From: CAYJRR01 sp964372275 [NCBI: uncultured bacterium]
GTDB lineage: Bacteria; CAYJRR01
Reading direction: 5' to 3'
DNA: 17,991 bases
NCBI GenBank assembly: GCA_964372275.1
Contig: CAYJRR010000093.1
Span: forward strand, 1-17,991
In this document: positions 7,540-14,978 of the stretch, piece by piece
Layout: each line of letters starts with the position of its first letter
Numbering within the stretch: the stretch's first letter is position 1
Notes under the pieces: model-generated
What the model was told of the DNA's origin: nothing
What the model saw: the letters and a program-made list of their open reading frames with translations, nothing else
Databases searched by the model: none
Translations under genes and position numbers: made by a program

Positions 7540-7587
7540 CGAGGCGGGCTTGATCGGCGGTCGCTTCGTACGAGAGAGTCCGGCCGC

Positions 7588-8640
7588 ATGCCACGCATTG
7601 CCGTCATCCCCGGAGATGGAATCGGCGTCGACGTGATCCGCGAGGGGGTGAAGGTCCTCCGCGCCGTCGACGAGACCTACAGGCTGGGGCTCGCCCTCGA
7701 GGAGTTCGACTACGGGGCGGAGCGCTACCTGAAGGACGGCGTCTCGCTTCCGCCGGGGCAGATGCAGCGGTTCGCGACCGAATACGACGCGATCTACCTC
7801 GGGGCGATGGGGGACCCGCGGATCCCCGACATGCGGCACGCGAAGGAGATCCTGCTCGCGATGCGCTTCGAGCTCGATCTCTACATCAACCTCCGGCCGA
7901 TCCGGGCGCTGGACGACCGGCTGGTGCCGCTCAAAGGGAAGACGGCGAGCCAGATCGACTTCACCGTCTTCCGGGAGAACACCGAGGGGCTCTACGTCGG
8001 CTGCGGCGGCAACTTCAAGAAGGGGACCCCCGACGAGATCGCGACGCAGGAGGACATCAACACCTACAAAGGGGTCTTCCGCATCTGCAAGGCGGCCTTT
8101 GATTTCGCCGCCGCAAATGGGAAGACGCGCGTCACGATGGCCGACAAGCACAACGTGCTGCGATTCGGGCACGACCTGTGGGAGCGGGTCTTCTTCGACC
8201 TGGCGAAGCAGTACCCGGGGATCGAGGCGGAGCACATCTTCGTCGACGCGCTGACGATGCAGCTGGTGAAGAACCCCGAGTGGTACCAGGTGATCGTCAC
8301 CTGCAACATGTTCGGCGACATCGTCACCGACCTGGGCGCGATCCTGCAGGGGGGCCTGGGCGTCGCCGGGAGCGGCAACATCCATCCGGGCCGCGTGAGT
8401 CTGTTCGAGCCGATCCACGGCTCGGCGCCGAAGTACGCCGGCAAGGACGTGGCCAACCCGATGGCCGCGTGCGCCACCGCCCAGATGATGCTCGAGCACC
8501 TGGGGTTCAAGGAGGCGGCCGACCGGATCGAAGCGGCGATCGTCGACGCCATCCGCAAGGGGAAGACGACGAAGGACCTGGGCGGCTCGCTGGGCACCCG
8601 GGCGGTCGGGGACTACCTGTCGGCGTTCGTGAAGGGATGA
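7588..8640 (+). CDS. Isocitrate/isopropylmalate dehydrogenase family enzyme (NADP-like signature)
   Basis: A 350-residue beta-decarboxylating dehydrogenase that oxidises a 2-hydroxy acid and releases CO2. Family landmarks are IPGDGIG at 7-13, substrate-binding arginines R93, R103 and R129, the RENTEG block at 129-134, Y136, K187, and metal ligands D220, D244 and D248. The cofactor region reads HGSAPKYAGKDVANP at 277-291. In 3-isopropylmalate dehydrogenases (LeuB) an aspartate usually follows GSAP and favours NAD; here K282-Y283 match the NADP-binding Lys-Tyr pair of E. coli-type isocitrate dehydrogenase. The length fits LeuB, homoisocitrate or tartrate-type dehydrogenases better than Icd (about 415). 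The substrate cannot be fixed from sequence, so no gene symbol is given. The gene overlaps the next by ATGA, suggesting translational coupling. Confidence 0.9.
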   Translation: MPRIAVIPGDGIGVDVIREGVKVLRAVDETYRLGLALEEFDYGAERYLKDGVSLPPGQMQRFATEYDAIYLGAMGDPRIPDMRHAKEILLAMRFELDLYINLRPIRALDDRLVPLKGKTASQIDFTVFRENTEGLYVGCGGNFKKGTPDEIATQEDINTYKGVFRICKAAFDFAAANGKTRVTMADKHNVLRFGHDLWERVFFDLAKQYPGIEAEHIFVDALTMQLVKNPEWYQVIVTCNMFGDIVTDLGAILQGGLGVAGSGNIHPGRVSLFEPIHGSAPKYAGKDVANPMAACATAQMMLEHLGFKEAADRIEAAIVDAIRKGKTTKDLGGSLGTRAVGDYLSAFVKG

Positions 8641-9566
8641 GCGGTCGCGGGTACGGTCGCGACCGCGACCCCGGACGCGATCACCTCCGAATCCGCACCG
8701 ACGAACCGTTTCTCTCACGCGTCGTGCGACTGCCGCGTCTGGGCCTCGGCGTCTCGACGGAGTACGGCGCCGGCGACGCCCCCGGCGCGCTCGACGTGCT
8801 CGCGCTGCGCCGCTCCCACCCCGCGTTCGCGTCTTTCCTCGAAATCGGCGTCGAGACCGCCAAGGGGCTCGACCGCCACGCCGAGTCGTGGGTCGCCGCG
8901 GGGCTCCCGTGCACCTATCACTACCTCGACGTCAACCTCGACGACCCGGCCGACCTCGACGATGCGTGGCTCGCCCAGGTGCGGCGTCTCGCGTCGCGGA
9001 TCGGCGCCGCCTGGATCTGCGGCGATGCCGGGCTGTGGCATTTCGGCCGGCGCGAGCGCGGCCAGATGCTGCTGCTCCCGCCGATCCTGAGCGACGCCTC
9101 CGCGATGGCGATGGCGGCCGGGATCCGCCGGCTGCGCGAGGCGACCGGGCTCGAGGTGCTTCCGGAGAACCCGCCCGGATCGGCGTTCCTAGGCGATCTC
9201 CCACTCCTCGACTACTTCGCCCGCGTCTGCGAGCGCGCCGACACCGGAATGCTCCTCGACGTCGCGCACCTCGCGATCTACCAGAGGCTCGCCGGGCGCG
9301 CGCCGACCGACGGCCTCGAGCGCTTTCCGCTGGACCGGATCGTGGAGGTCCACGTCGCCGGCGGCCTCGCCCGGGAGATCGACGGCTTCCGCTTCGTCGA
9401 GGACAGCCACGCGCCGGAGGTCCTCGCCGACACCTGGGAGATCTTCGAGGCGATCGTTCCGCGCGCGACCAACCTCAAGGCGGTCGTCTTCGAGTGCGAG
9501 CGAAACCCGGCCGAGCGATGCCTCGAAGGCTTCGCGCGGATCGAACGGACCCTTCCGCGCCGGTGA
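8637..9566 (+). CDS. MNIO/DUF692 family protein (divergent multinuclear iron oxidase-like)
   Basis: A 309-residue protein with the TIM-barrel pattern of the DUF692 family, now called MNIO. Characterised members (MbnB, TglH and relatives) use two or three iron ions to oxidise cysteines in peptides. Seen in order: GLGVSTEYG at 36-44, LEIGVE at 68-73, H95 in TYHYLDV, GDAGLWHFG at 129-137, LPENPP at 175-180 (E177, N178), LLDVAHL at 206-212 (D208, H211), EVHVAGG at 237-243 (E237, H239), and EDSHAPEVLADTWEIFE at 255-271. In most family members the third block is closer to S-x-HL and the LLD block reads LLDxNN, so this one is divergent, but enough histidines and acids remain to bind metal. It overlaps the dehydrogenase stop (ATGA) and is overlapped by the partner start (GTGA). 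Family assignment is good; substrate unknown. Confidence 0.82.
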   Translation: MSGRGYGRDRDPGRDHLRIRTDEPFLSRVVRLPRLGLGVSTEYGAGDAPGALDVLALRRSHPAFASFLEIGVETAKGLDRHAESWVAAGLPCTYHYLDVNLDDPADLDDAWLAQVRRLASRIGAAWICGDAGLWHFGRRERGQMLLLPPILSDASAMAMAAGIRRLREATGLEVLPENPPGSAFLGDLPLLDYFARVCERADTGMLLDVAHLAIYQRLAGRAPTDGLERFPLDRIVEVHVAGGLAREIDGFRFVEDSHAPEVLADTWEIFEAIVPRATNLKAVVFECERNPAERCLEGFARIERTLPRR

Positions 9567-10480
9567 GCCACCTCGCGCTCCAGCGACTCGTCGTGCGCCT
9601 GCGATTCGATCCGGCGTTCGCCTCGCGCGTCTTCCCGGCGACCGGAGCGGCTCGCGCCGGCGGCCCGCCGGCGCGCCAGGTCCTCGAGGCGGAGGGCCTC
9701 GCCGAGGACGAGGTCCGCTGGCTGACCGCGACCGACCCGCGCGCCTTCCGCGTCGATCCGCTGGTCCGCCCGCGCACGCTGGCGGTCCTGATCGAGGAGT
9801 TCCCCGCGTCCTGCGCGCTCGCCGCGCGCTCGGCACCACGGGACGACGGCGGGGTGCGTTCGCTCGACGCGTTCTTCTCCACCCCCGCGTTCCACGACGC
9901 GATCCGCCGCGGCGACTCCCTCGCCCTCGCCTTCGGCGCCTGGATCGAGAGCCGCCTTCGCGCCGCTGCGCCGATCGCCCGCCTGGAGACCGCGCTCGCC
10001 GCCGTGCGCCGCGCAGTCGAATCCGGGACCGCGGCCAGCTCCGTCGCCAGAGCCGAAGCCCTATCCGTCACCGCGCCGGGTCCCGGCATCGCGACCGATC
10101 CCGCGCCGATCCGACTCGTCCTCGGCCGCCACGCCGGCCTGGTCTCGATTCCGCCGGGCACCCCCGCCGTGCGGCAATCGATCGTCGCCTCCCTTCGGCC
10201 CGATCCCACCACGGCGATCGCCGCCGGCCTCACCTCCCTCCCGAGCCTCGACGCCGCCGGCGAGGCCGAAGTCGACCACCTGGTGGTGGCCGGCGACGGC
10301 GGCGCGATCGTCGTGGAGGAGCTCCCGCCGTCGTTGGCGGCCTTGCTCCGCTTCGCGAGCCTCCCGCGCTCGTTCGAAGCGCTCACGGAGGAGGCGGGTC
10401 GCCTCGGCGCCGAGGAAGACGAGGCGCCGGAGATCGTCGGCGGGCTGCTGCGCGATCGCCTTCTGACGGACGCGGAGTGA
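9563..10480 (+). CDS. Unrecognised partner protein coupled to the MNIO gene
   Basis: A 305-residue soluble, Ala/Arg/Leu-rich protein. I do not recognise a named family. The N-terminal 130 residues look helical (ALQRLVVRLRFDPAFASRVF, then a conserved-looking aromatic WIESRLR stretch). The last 70 or so residues, with IVVEELPPSLAALLRF and a final GGLLRDRLL helix, look like a small winged-helix fold of the PqqD/RiPP-recognition type; this is pattern-based only. MNIO enzymes typically work with an adjacent partner of about this size (for example MbnC or DUF2063 proteins) that binds the substrate peptide, so that role is inferred. The GTG start overlaps the MNIO stop as GTGA, indicating tight translational coupling. 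The gene ends 5 nt from the convergent lipoprotein gene. Confidence 0.78.
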   Translation: MSHLALQRLVVRLRFDPAFASRVFPATGAARAGGPPARQVLEAEGLAEDEVRWLTATDPRAFRVDPLVRPRTLAVLIEEFPASCALAARSAPRDDGGVRSLDAFFSTPAFHDAIRRGDSLALAFGAWIESRLRAAAPIARLETALAAVRRAVESGTAASSVARAEALSVTAPGPGIATDPAPIRLVLGRHAGLVSIPPGTPAVRQSIVASLRPDPTTAIAAGLTSLPSLDAAGEAEVDHLVVAGDGGAIVVEELPPSLAALLRFASLPRSFEALTEEAGRLGAEEDEAPEIVGGLLRDRLLTDAE

Positions 10481-10485
10481 TCGTC

Positions 10486-10899
10486 CTACGAGCGCGTCAG
10501 GACGAAGGTGCCGTCGGTGGTGCAGTCGCCGCCGGTCTCCCCCTCGATCCGCTGCGCAGCCTCGTTCCAGGCGCCGAGCGCGAGGTCGGCCCCTTCGCAG
10601 CCAGCGGCGTAGACGAGCGACCAGTTGAATCCCCAGGTCCCTTCGGTGGTGAGGAAGTAGGAGGCCTCGAGCGGCGCCGTCTTGCTCGGCGTCGACCAGC
10701 TCCCGGTGAAGGTGCAGATCGAGTTGCCGCACTCGACGCCGGCGATCGTCACCGTCAGCGCCTCGCTCGACGCGGCCGTGTGGGTTCCGGTCCAGGTGCC
10801 GGTCCAGTCGGGAGGAGGCGGCGCCGACTCTTCGTCGTCGCCGCCGTCGGAGCATCCGGCAAGCGCGATCAACAGCGTGGCCACGGCGATTCGAACCAT
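10486..10899 (-). CDS. Small secreted lipoprotein, unknown function
   Basis: A 137-residue lipoprotein. The signal peptide MVRIAVATLLIALAGC ends in an LAGC lipobox, so the mature protein would be lipidated on C16 and carry an acidic, Pro-rich linker (SDGGDDEESAPPPP). The rest is a beta-rich domain with WTGTWTGT, repeated strand-like segments and four cysteines (in GVECGNSICTF, AAGCEG and GGDCTT contexts), which could form two disulfides. This resembles small lipocalin-like or META-like lipoproteins, but I cannot name a family. ATG at 10899 is chosen because the signal peptide starts there. Upstream in-frame ATGs would add 10-15 hydrophilic residues and read through a run of nine G. It converges on the MNIO operon and is divergent from the 570-residue lipoprotein. 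Confidence 0.75.
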   Translation of the reverse strand: MVRIAVATLLIALAGCSDGGDDEESAPPPPDWTGTWTGTHTAASSEALTVTIAGVECGNSICTFTGSWSTPSKTAPLEASYFLTTEGTWGFNWSLVYAAGCEGADLALGAWNEAAQRIEGETGGDCTTDGTFVLTRS

Positions 10900-10989
10900 C
10901 GGCCCCCCCCCGGTTTCGGCACCCTTCATCTTCGTCCCTCGCATTCGATTCCGAACGAGGAGACGAGAATAACGTTACGATCCCCGTCC
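10900..10989. promoter_or_regulatory. Divergent intergenic region between two lipoprotein genes
   Basis: The 90-nt gap holds an 8-nt palindrome TAACGTTA (10970-10977), a possible plus-strand -10 TACGAT (10976-10981) that would give an almost leaderless transcript for the 570-residue gene, and a run of nine C (10903-10911; G on the minus strand) 3 nt before the minus-strand lipoprotein start. It must hold both promoters, but neither -35 is convincing. Confidence 0.35.
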
Positions 10990-12702
10990 ATGTCGCTACG
11001 GAATCGATGGCCGGCCGCCGCGGCGACAGTCGTGCTCGTTCTCTCCTTGTCCGCCTGCCGCGATCGATCCCGCGGCTCGATCGCCGACGAGGACCCTTCC
11101 GAAGACGACTGGTGGCTACCCGCATGGGCGGTGGCGTCGACAAACGCCGGCTTCTTCGAGGAACGCCTCTACGACGAACGCATCGCCGCGCGGGCGGTCG
11201 ACCTCTCCTGGAAGCAGTTGATGCCGACCCCCTCGAGCTTTGAGCCGCAAGCCGCGCTCGACGAGATCCCGTCCGACTACGAGGGGGACGAGGAGGCCGG
11301 ATACCTCCCGTTCACCGCGCTCGACGCGCAGCTCGCCGGCGACGACCCCTACTGGATGCGCCTCTTCCTGAGCGATGTGCGGCTGGCCCCCGACTGGCTG
11401 ACCGATGAATGCCCGGGGTTGGTGCCGATCCCCCTCGCCAGCTACCTGGGGGACGAGGACCTCCACTACCCGATCTGGGATCCGTGCGTCTGGCCCCACG
11501 CGCGCGAGGTCTACCGCCGGATCCTGCTCGAGCAGGGACTCCGCTCCGACCCGCGGCTCGCCTTCGTCTACGTCCCGGGCGCCTTCAGCTACGTCGAGTT
11601 CGACTTCGAGCTGATCGACGCCTCCGGGGTCGAGGTCGACGACTTCCTCGCCTGGTTCGACGCGGCGATCGACGACCTGGTGGAGATCATGGACGGCGAG
11701 AACGCCGACCCGTCCGACGACTACCATCACAAGCTCGTCTACACCGGCGAGGACTACCCGTTCAGCGAGCGATTCGGCACCGCCGACGATCTCCTCGCGC
11801 TCGCCGCGGTCGAAAAGGGGATGGGGATCCGCACCGGGATCACCGAGCTGTTCAACTTCCATCTCAACCACGTCCCCGCCTACGGCACGGTCGTCGACTC
11901 GGCGGGCCGGATGGCGACCGACGAGACCTCCGCCGCCTTCGAACCGGGGAAGGTGCGCGCCACCGAGAACGAGTGCTTCGACGACTGCGGCTTCCACACC
12001 GACCACCCCTACTACGCGGTGAAGATGGCCAACCTCAAGGCGCTCCAGCTTCGGATGAACTGGATCCTGCCCGGCGCGGAGCTCCTCGAGGAACGATTCC
12101 AGCCGCTCTGGAACTGGGTCGCCGTCGAGCTGGGGAAGACCCCGGCCGACAGCCCCGACGCCTGGGTCGCGCTCCGGCGGGCCGAGGACCGGAGCCTGTC
12201 CGACGTCGACCCTCCGCCGGTCGAACCGTGGCCCGACTTCCCCTTCGTGCGGAACTGGGAACGCTGGCTGGTGCAGCGCGACCTGGCGCCGGACGGGCTG
12301 ACGCGAGATGGCCGCGAGGTGAGGCGCCGGGTGTTGGCGCCCGAGAACGGCGTCGCTGTCGAGGGCCGCGCGACGATCCACGACGAGGGGAGCGACTACC
12401 TCTACTTCGACGTCGACGACCGATTCCTGTTCGACCGCACGGCGCGGGTCGCGCTCTTCGTCACCTTCTTCGACGAGGGCGAGGCCACCTTCGAGGTCGA
12501 GTACGCCGCCGCCGGAGGATCCGGCGCCAAGCCCGTCGCCACCAAGACCGACACCGGCCGCTGGAAGACGGCCTCGGTGGAGATCGACGACGCCATCTTC
12601 GACGGCTCGCTCGCCGGCGGACACGACTTCCGCCTGTACGGCGGCGGCGAGGAGGACCTCGAAGTGCGATTCGTCCGCCTGGTGAAGCTCGACGGACCCT
12701 GA
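10990..12702 (+). CDS. Large lipoprotein, probable secreted glycosidase-like protein
   Basis: A 570-residue lipoprotein with a signal peptide ending in LSAC (lipid on C23) and an acidic linker. The long middle part (about 40-430) has the spacing of strand-helix repeats seen in TIM-barrel glycoside hydrolases, with aromatic- and acid-rich stretches such as YWMRLFLSDVRLAPDWL (121-137), WDPCVWPHAREVY (163-175) and AFVYVPGAFSYVEFDFELI (191-209). About 450-568 looks like a beta-sandwich of the carbohydrate-binding kind (LYFDVDDRFLFDRTARVALFV, then FRLYGGGEEDLEVRFVRL at the end). The family is uncertain; GH42/GH5-like is a guess and the catalytic acids are not identified. No Shine-Dalgarno precedes the ATG, consistent with a near-leaderless transcript. 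It ends 43 nt before the convergent RidA gene. Confidence 0.72.
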   Translation: MSLRNRWPAAAATVVLVLSLSACRDRSRGSIADEDPSEDDWWLPAWAVASTNAGFFEERLYDERIAARAVDLSWKQLMPTPSSFEPQAALDEIPSDYEGDEEAGYLPFTALDAQLAGDDPYWMRLFLSDVRLAPDWLTDECPGLVPIPLASYLGDEDLHYPIWDPCVWPHAREVYRRILLEQGLRSDPRLAFVYVPGAFSYVEFDFELIDASGVEVDDFLAWFDAAIDDLVEIMDGENADPSDDYHHKLVYTGEDYPFSERFGTADDLLALAAVEKGMGIRTGITELFNFHLNHVPAYGTVVDSAGRMATDETSAAFEPGKVRATENECFDDCGFHTDHPYYAVKMANLKALQLRMNWILPGAELLEERFQPLWNWVAVELGKTPADSPDAWVALRRAEDRSLSDVDPPPVEPWPDFPFVRNWERWLVQRDLAPDGLTRDGREVRRRVLAPENGVAVEGRATIHDEGSDYLYFDVDDRFLFDRTARVALFVTFFDEGEATFEVEYAAAGGSGAKPVATKTDTGRWKTASVEIDDAIFDGSLAGGHDFRLYGGGEEDLEVRFVRLVKLDGP

Positions 12703-12745
12703 GGCCCGGTCGGCTGCCGACGCGACGTCGCCCGGTCGCGAACGC
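12703..12745. terminator. Convergent-gene gap with GC-rich hairpins
   Basis: Between the lipoprotein and RidA stop codons lie two short GC-rich hairpins: GTCGG-CTG-CCGAC (12709-12721) and CGCGAC-8 nt-GTCGCG (12721-12740). Neither is followed by a T tract on either strand, so an intrinsic terminator is not certain; the place is right for one shared by both genes. Confidence 0.3.
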
Positions 12746-13129
12746 CTAGCGTAGCGCGACGACGTCGATCTCGACCCGGGCGTCCTTCGGGAGTCGGGCC
12801 GCCTGTACCGTCGACCGCGCCGGCTTCCACGCGCCGAAGTACTCGGCGTAGGCCTCGTTCATCGCGGAGAACTCGTTCATGTCGGCCAGGTAGACGGTGG
12901 TCTTCACCACCCGGTCGAGGCGGGTTCCCGCGGCGCCGAGCACCGCCTTGAGGTTCTCCAACACGCGCCGCGTCTGCTCCTTCACGTCGCCCGGCACCAT
13001 CGCGCCGGTGGCCGGATCGAGCGCGATCTGGCCGGAAGTGAAGACGAGCTCCCCGGCCACGACGGCCTGGGAGTACGGGCCGATCGCGTCCGGGGCGCCG
13101 GGGGATCGTGTGGGGGTGGGGCGCGCCAT
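12746..13129 (-). CDS. RidA family enamine/imine deaminase
   Basis: A 127-residue RidA (YjgF/YER057c/UK114) protein, which hydrolyses reactive enamines such as 2-aminoacrylate formed by PLP enzymes and so protects other PLP enzymes. Seen: IGPYSQAV at 16-23, [14 protein letters not shown] at 29-42, [14 protein letters not shown] at 74-87, [13 protein letters not shown] at 102-114 and VEIDVVAL at the end. R105 and E120 are the expected catalytic-site residues. Trimeric, cytosolic. The length is normal. The gene stands alone on the minus strand, 62 nt downstream of the stop of the 321-residue secreted protein gene. The presence of GcvP and other PLP enzymes in the genome gives a general reason for it, not a specific one. 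Confidence 0.95.
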   Translation of the reverse strand: MARPTPTRSPGAPDAIGPYSQAVVAGELVFTSGQIALDPATGAMVPGDVKEQTRRVLENLKAVLGAAGTRLDRVVKTTVYLADMNEFSAMNEAYAEYFGAWKPARSTVQAARLPKDARVEIDVVALR

Positions 13130-13191
13130 GCGGAACTCTTACCATGGACGGCGCGACGGCGCCTGCACCGATGCGCGCGCGGCCGTTTCGG

Positions 13192-14157
13192 TCACCGGAT
13201 GAACGGTTCGTAGACGCCGGCGGTGACGTCGACCACCAACCACCGGTCGGTCTTCCCCTTCCGGACCAGGAACGAGTTTCCGGCGGCCTCCATTCCGGTC
13301 AGGGCGTCGGTCGCCACCCAACCGGAGACGAAGATCTTTCCGTCGTCCCCCGCGAACGCCCGCGCCCATTCGACCACGCGGTCGACGTCGTCCTTGCTCG
13401 GACGTTCGTCGGTGTAGACGCCGGCCGCCAACAGCTCCCGCATCCGGTCGAAGGTCGAGGGGCGCACACCGTGCGTTTTCCACTCGGCCGGCGGGTCTTC
13501 GGATTCGAAGTCGGCGCGCGCCTGGAGATCCTCCAGGAGTCGGCGCAGGTCGCGGCGCGTCGGAGCCGGCCCTTCCGCGCGGACACGGGTGGCGCCGATC
13601 GAGCCGGCAATCGGTGTCGCGCCGACCGCCTTCTCGATCGACGCGCGTCCGACGGCGCGGGTCTTGAAGCAGGTCGCCCCACGGGGGGCGCGCTCCCGGT
13701 CGATGCGACCGAGCCAATGGACGCTGCGAGTCCGAAGGTCGACGATTGCGCGGTGCACGCCGTAGTCGAACCGACCGGCCTCGCCGATCCGGACCGACAC
13801 CGCCACGTAGTGGTCCCGGTCCTCTTCGGGCACCCGGAAATCGTCGAAATGGTCACCAAGCAGCTTCGCCGAGCCGCGTGCGGGGAACACGTTCTCCACC
13901 ACCAGCCTGTCCCGAAGCGCCTTCCAGTCGGAGGGGTCGTGGGGGTCGGCCGTCAGGGAGGTTCCGGGGTTGTCGAAGTCGCCGGCGGCATGCCGGTACC
14001 CGCGCCGCGCCGAGCGGACGGCGAGTGCCGCCGCCCGTTCGAGGCGATCGGCGGCCTCGGCACGCGTCAGGGTGGACCCCAGCTCGGCCAGCGGATCGAC
14101 GGCCCCCGGATCGCACGGAGCCGCGGCCAGTAGAACGGCGAAGAGAAGCGTCGTCAT
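13192..14157 (-). CDS. Secreted protein of unknown function
   Basis: A 321-residue protein beginning with a short signal peptide (MTTLLFAVLLAAAPCD, cleavage after about residue 14). The mature part is hydrophilic, with Arg/Asp-rich helices in the first and third quarters, a central beta-like block (RDHYVAVSVRIGEAGRFDYGVH, about 115-136) and a C-terminal beta segment (NSFLVRKGKTDRWLVVDV) that reads like an SH3- or NTF2-like module, which I cannot confirm. No catalytic motif seen and no family recognised. ATG at 14157 is preferred over an upstream GTG at 14208 because it starts the signal peptide; it has no Shine-Dalgarno. A sigma-54-like element lies 15-30 nt upstream. Confidence 0.7.
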   Translation of the reverse strand: MTTLLFAVLLAAAPCDPGAVDPLAELGSTLTRAEAADRLERAAALAVRSARRGYRHAAGDFDNPGTSLTADPHDPSDWKALRDRLVVENVFPARGSAKLLGDHFDDFRVPEEDRDHYVAVSVRIGEAGRFDYGVHRAIVDLRTRSVHWLGRIDRERAPRGATCFKTRAVGRASIEKAVGATPIAGSIGATRVRAEGPAPTRRDLRRLLEDLQARADFESEDPPAEWKTHGVRPSTFDRMRELLAAGVYTDERPSKDDVDRVVEWARAFAGDDGKIFVSGWVATDALTGMEAAGNSFLVRKGKTDRWLVVDVTAGVYEPFIR

Positions 14158-14309
14158 GGCCGGCCGCGCCGAGCAGAGCCCGTGCCACGCGCAACCCCCC
14201 GTCAACACATGCCGTGACCGGACGGACGCACGGAGACTCCATGTCCCGTGGAGACGCCGCTGCCCAGGCCGGACCGCAATGATGCGGCGCGACCGCCGGG
14301 TTCTCCGAA
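14158..14309. other. Intergenic gap, mostly featureless apart from the sigma-54-like element
   Basis: 152 nt between two minus-strand genes. Besides the sigma-54-like promoter at 14172-14187 I see no RNA gene, repeat or convincing terminator. Confidence 0.5.
14172..14187 (-). promoter_or_regulatory. Sigma-54-like -24/-12 element
   Basis: Read on the minus strand, TGGCACGGGCTCTGCT matches the consensus TGGCAC-N5-TTGCW except for one base (C instead of the first T of TTGC). The essential GG and GC doublets have the correct 10-nt separation. The transcript would begin about 5 nt before the ATG of the secreted protein gene. No upstream activator site was identified. Confidence 0.35.
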
Positions 14310-14813
14310 CTACCGTTCCGTGCCGGCGCCGGCCGCCGTGGACGAAGGCGATGCCGGCCGCCGACCGCGACCGGGATCGGCCGTCGGCTCGAATCGACCG
14401 GCGTTCGTGCCGGACCCGGGCATGCCCGGGGCGGGATCGACGGCCCGCCGGCGGCTCGACCGTTCACGGAAGTCCTCGCGAACGGTTCGAAAGACGTTCA
14501 CCGTGACGACGACGAGACCGGCGGCGACCAATCCCGTTCCGACGACGACCGCCCCCAGCGCCAACGCGGGCGATGCCACCGTCAGCAGCACGGCCGACGC
14601 ACCGACGCCCACGCCGAGCGCGCCGATCGCCAGCCCCTTCTGCACGTTCTCGTGGTACTCGTGTTGGCGGTACGAATTCTCGCTGCGGCGCGGGGGGGGC
14701 GTTCGATCCGGCACCGACGCCTGCGCCGTCGCCGCCATCCACGACACCACACACGCCATCGCCCACGCCCCCCGGCGCGCCCCGCGCGAAAGCCCCGTTG
14801 CCCTCCGGTCCAT
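14310..14813 (-). CDS. Small exported/membrane hypothetical protein
   Basis: A 167-residue protein with an N-terminal basic region followed by a hydrophobic signal-like segment (WAMACVVSWMAATAQA, about 18-33). A short polar part containing SYRQHEYHENVQKG leads into a long Gly/Ala/Val-rich hydrophobic region (about 57-108) able to form one or two membrane helices. The C-terminal 50 residues are Arg/Pro/Ser-rich and probably disordered. No family recognised. ATG at 14813 is chosen for the GGGGAGGGG tract just upstream; the frame stays open beyond it, into the inverted repeat, but that part has no protein-like character. Confidence that it is a real gene is moderate. Confidence 0.55.
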   Translation of the reverse strand: MDRRATGLSRGARRGAWAMACVVSWMAATAQASVPDRTPPPRRSENSYRQHEYHENVQKGLAIGALGVGVGASAVLLTVASPALALGAVVVGTGLVAAGLVVVTVNVFRTVREDFRERSSRRRAVDPAPGMPGSGTNAGRFEPTADPGRGRRPASPSSTAAGAGTER

Positions 14814-14978
14814 CGGCCCCTCCCCTGTTTCGTGGAGATCGACCGCTGCAATCGGCCGGCCGGAGGTCGCCATCCGCAAGCACCCGTTCGATCGACGGTT
14901 TCGGCTCGGGACCGCGAATCGGTCGGTAACGCGACCTGCCAGCGCCGGGCGTCCCCATCCCGGAGGACGGCAATGGAG

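Noticed and set aside
7550-7578. TTGATC as a -35 for the dehydrogenase operon
   Set aside because: At normal spacing the -10 position reads AGAGAG, so there is no usable -10. The real promoter was not found.
11116-12624. A 502-codon open frame on the minus strand over the large lipoprotein gene
   Set aside because: No signal peptide, motif or ribosome site, and composition typical of GC-rich antisense frames. The plus-strand gene has a lipobox and family-like features.
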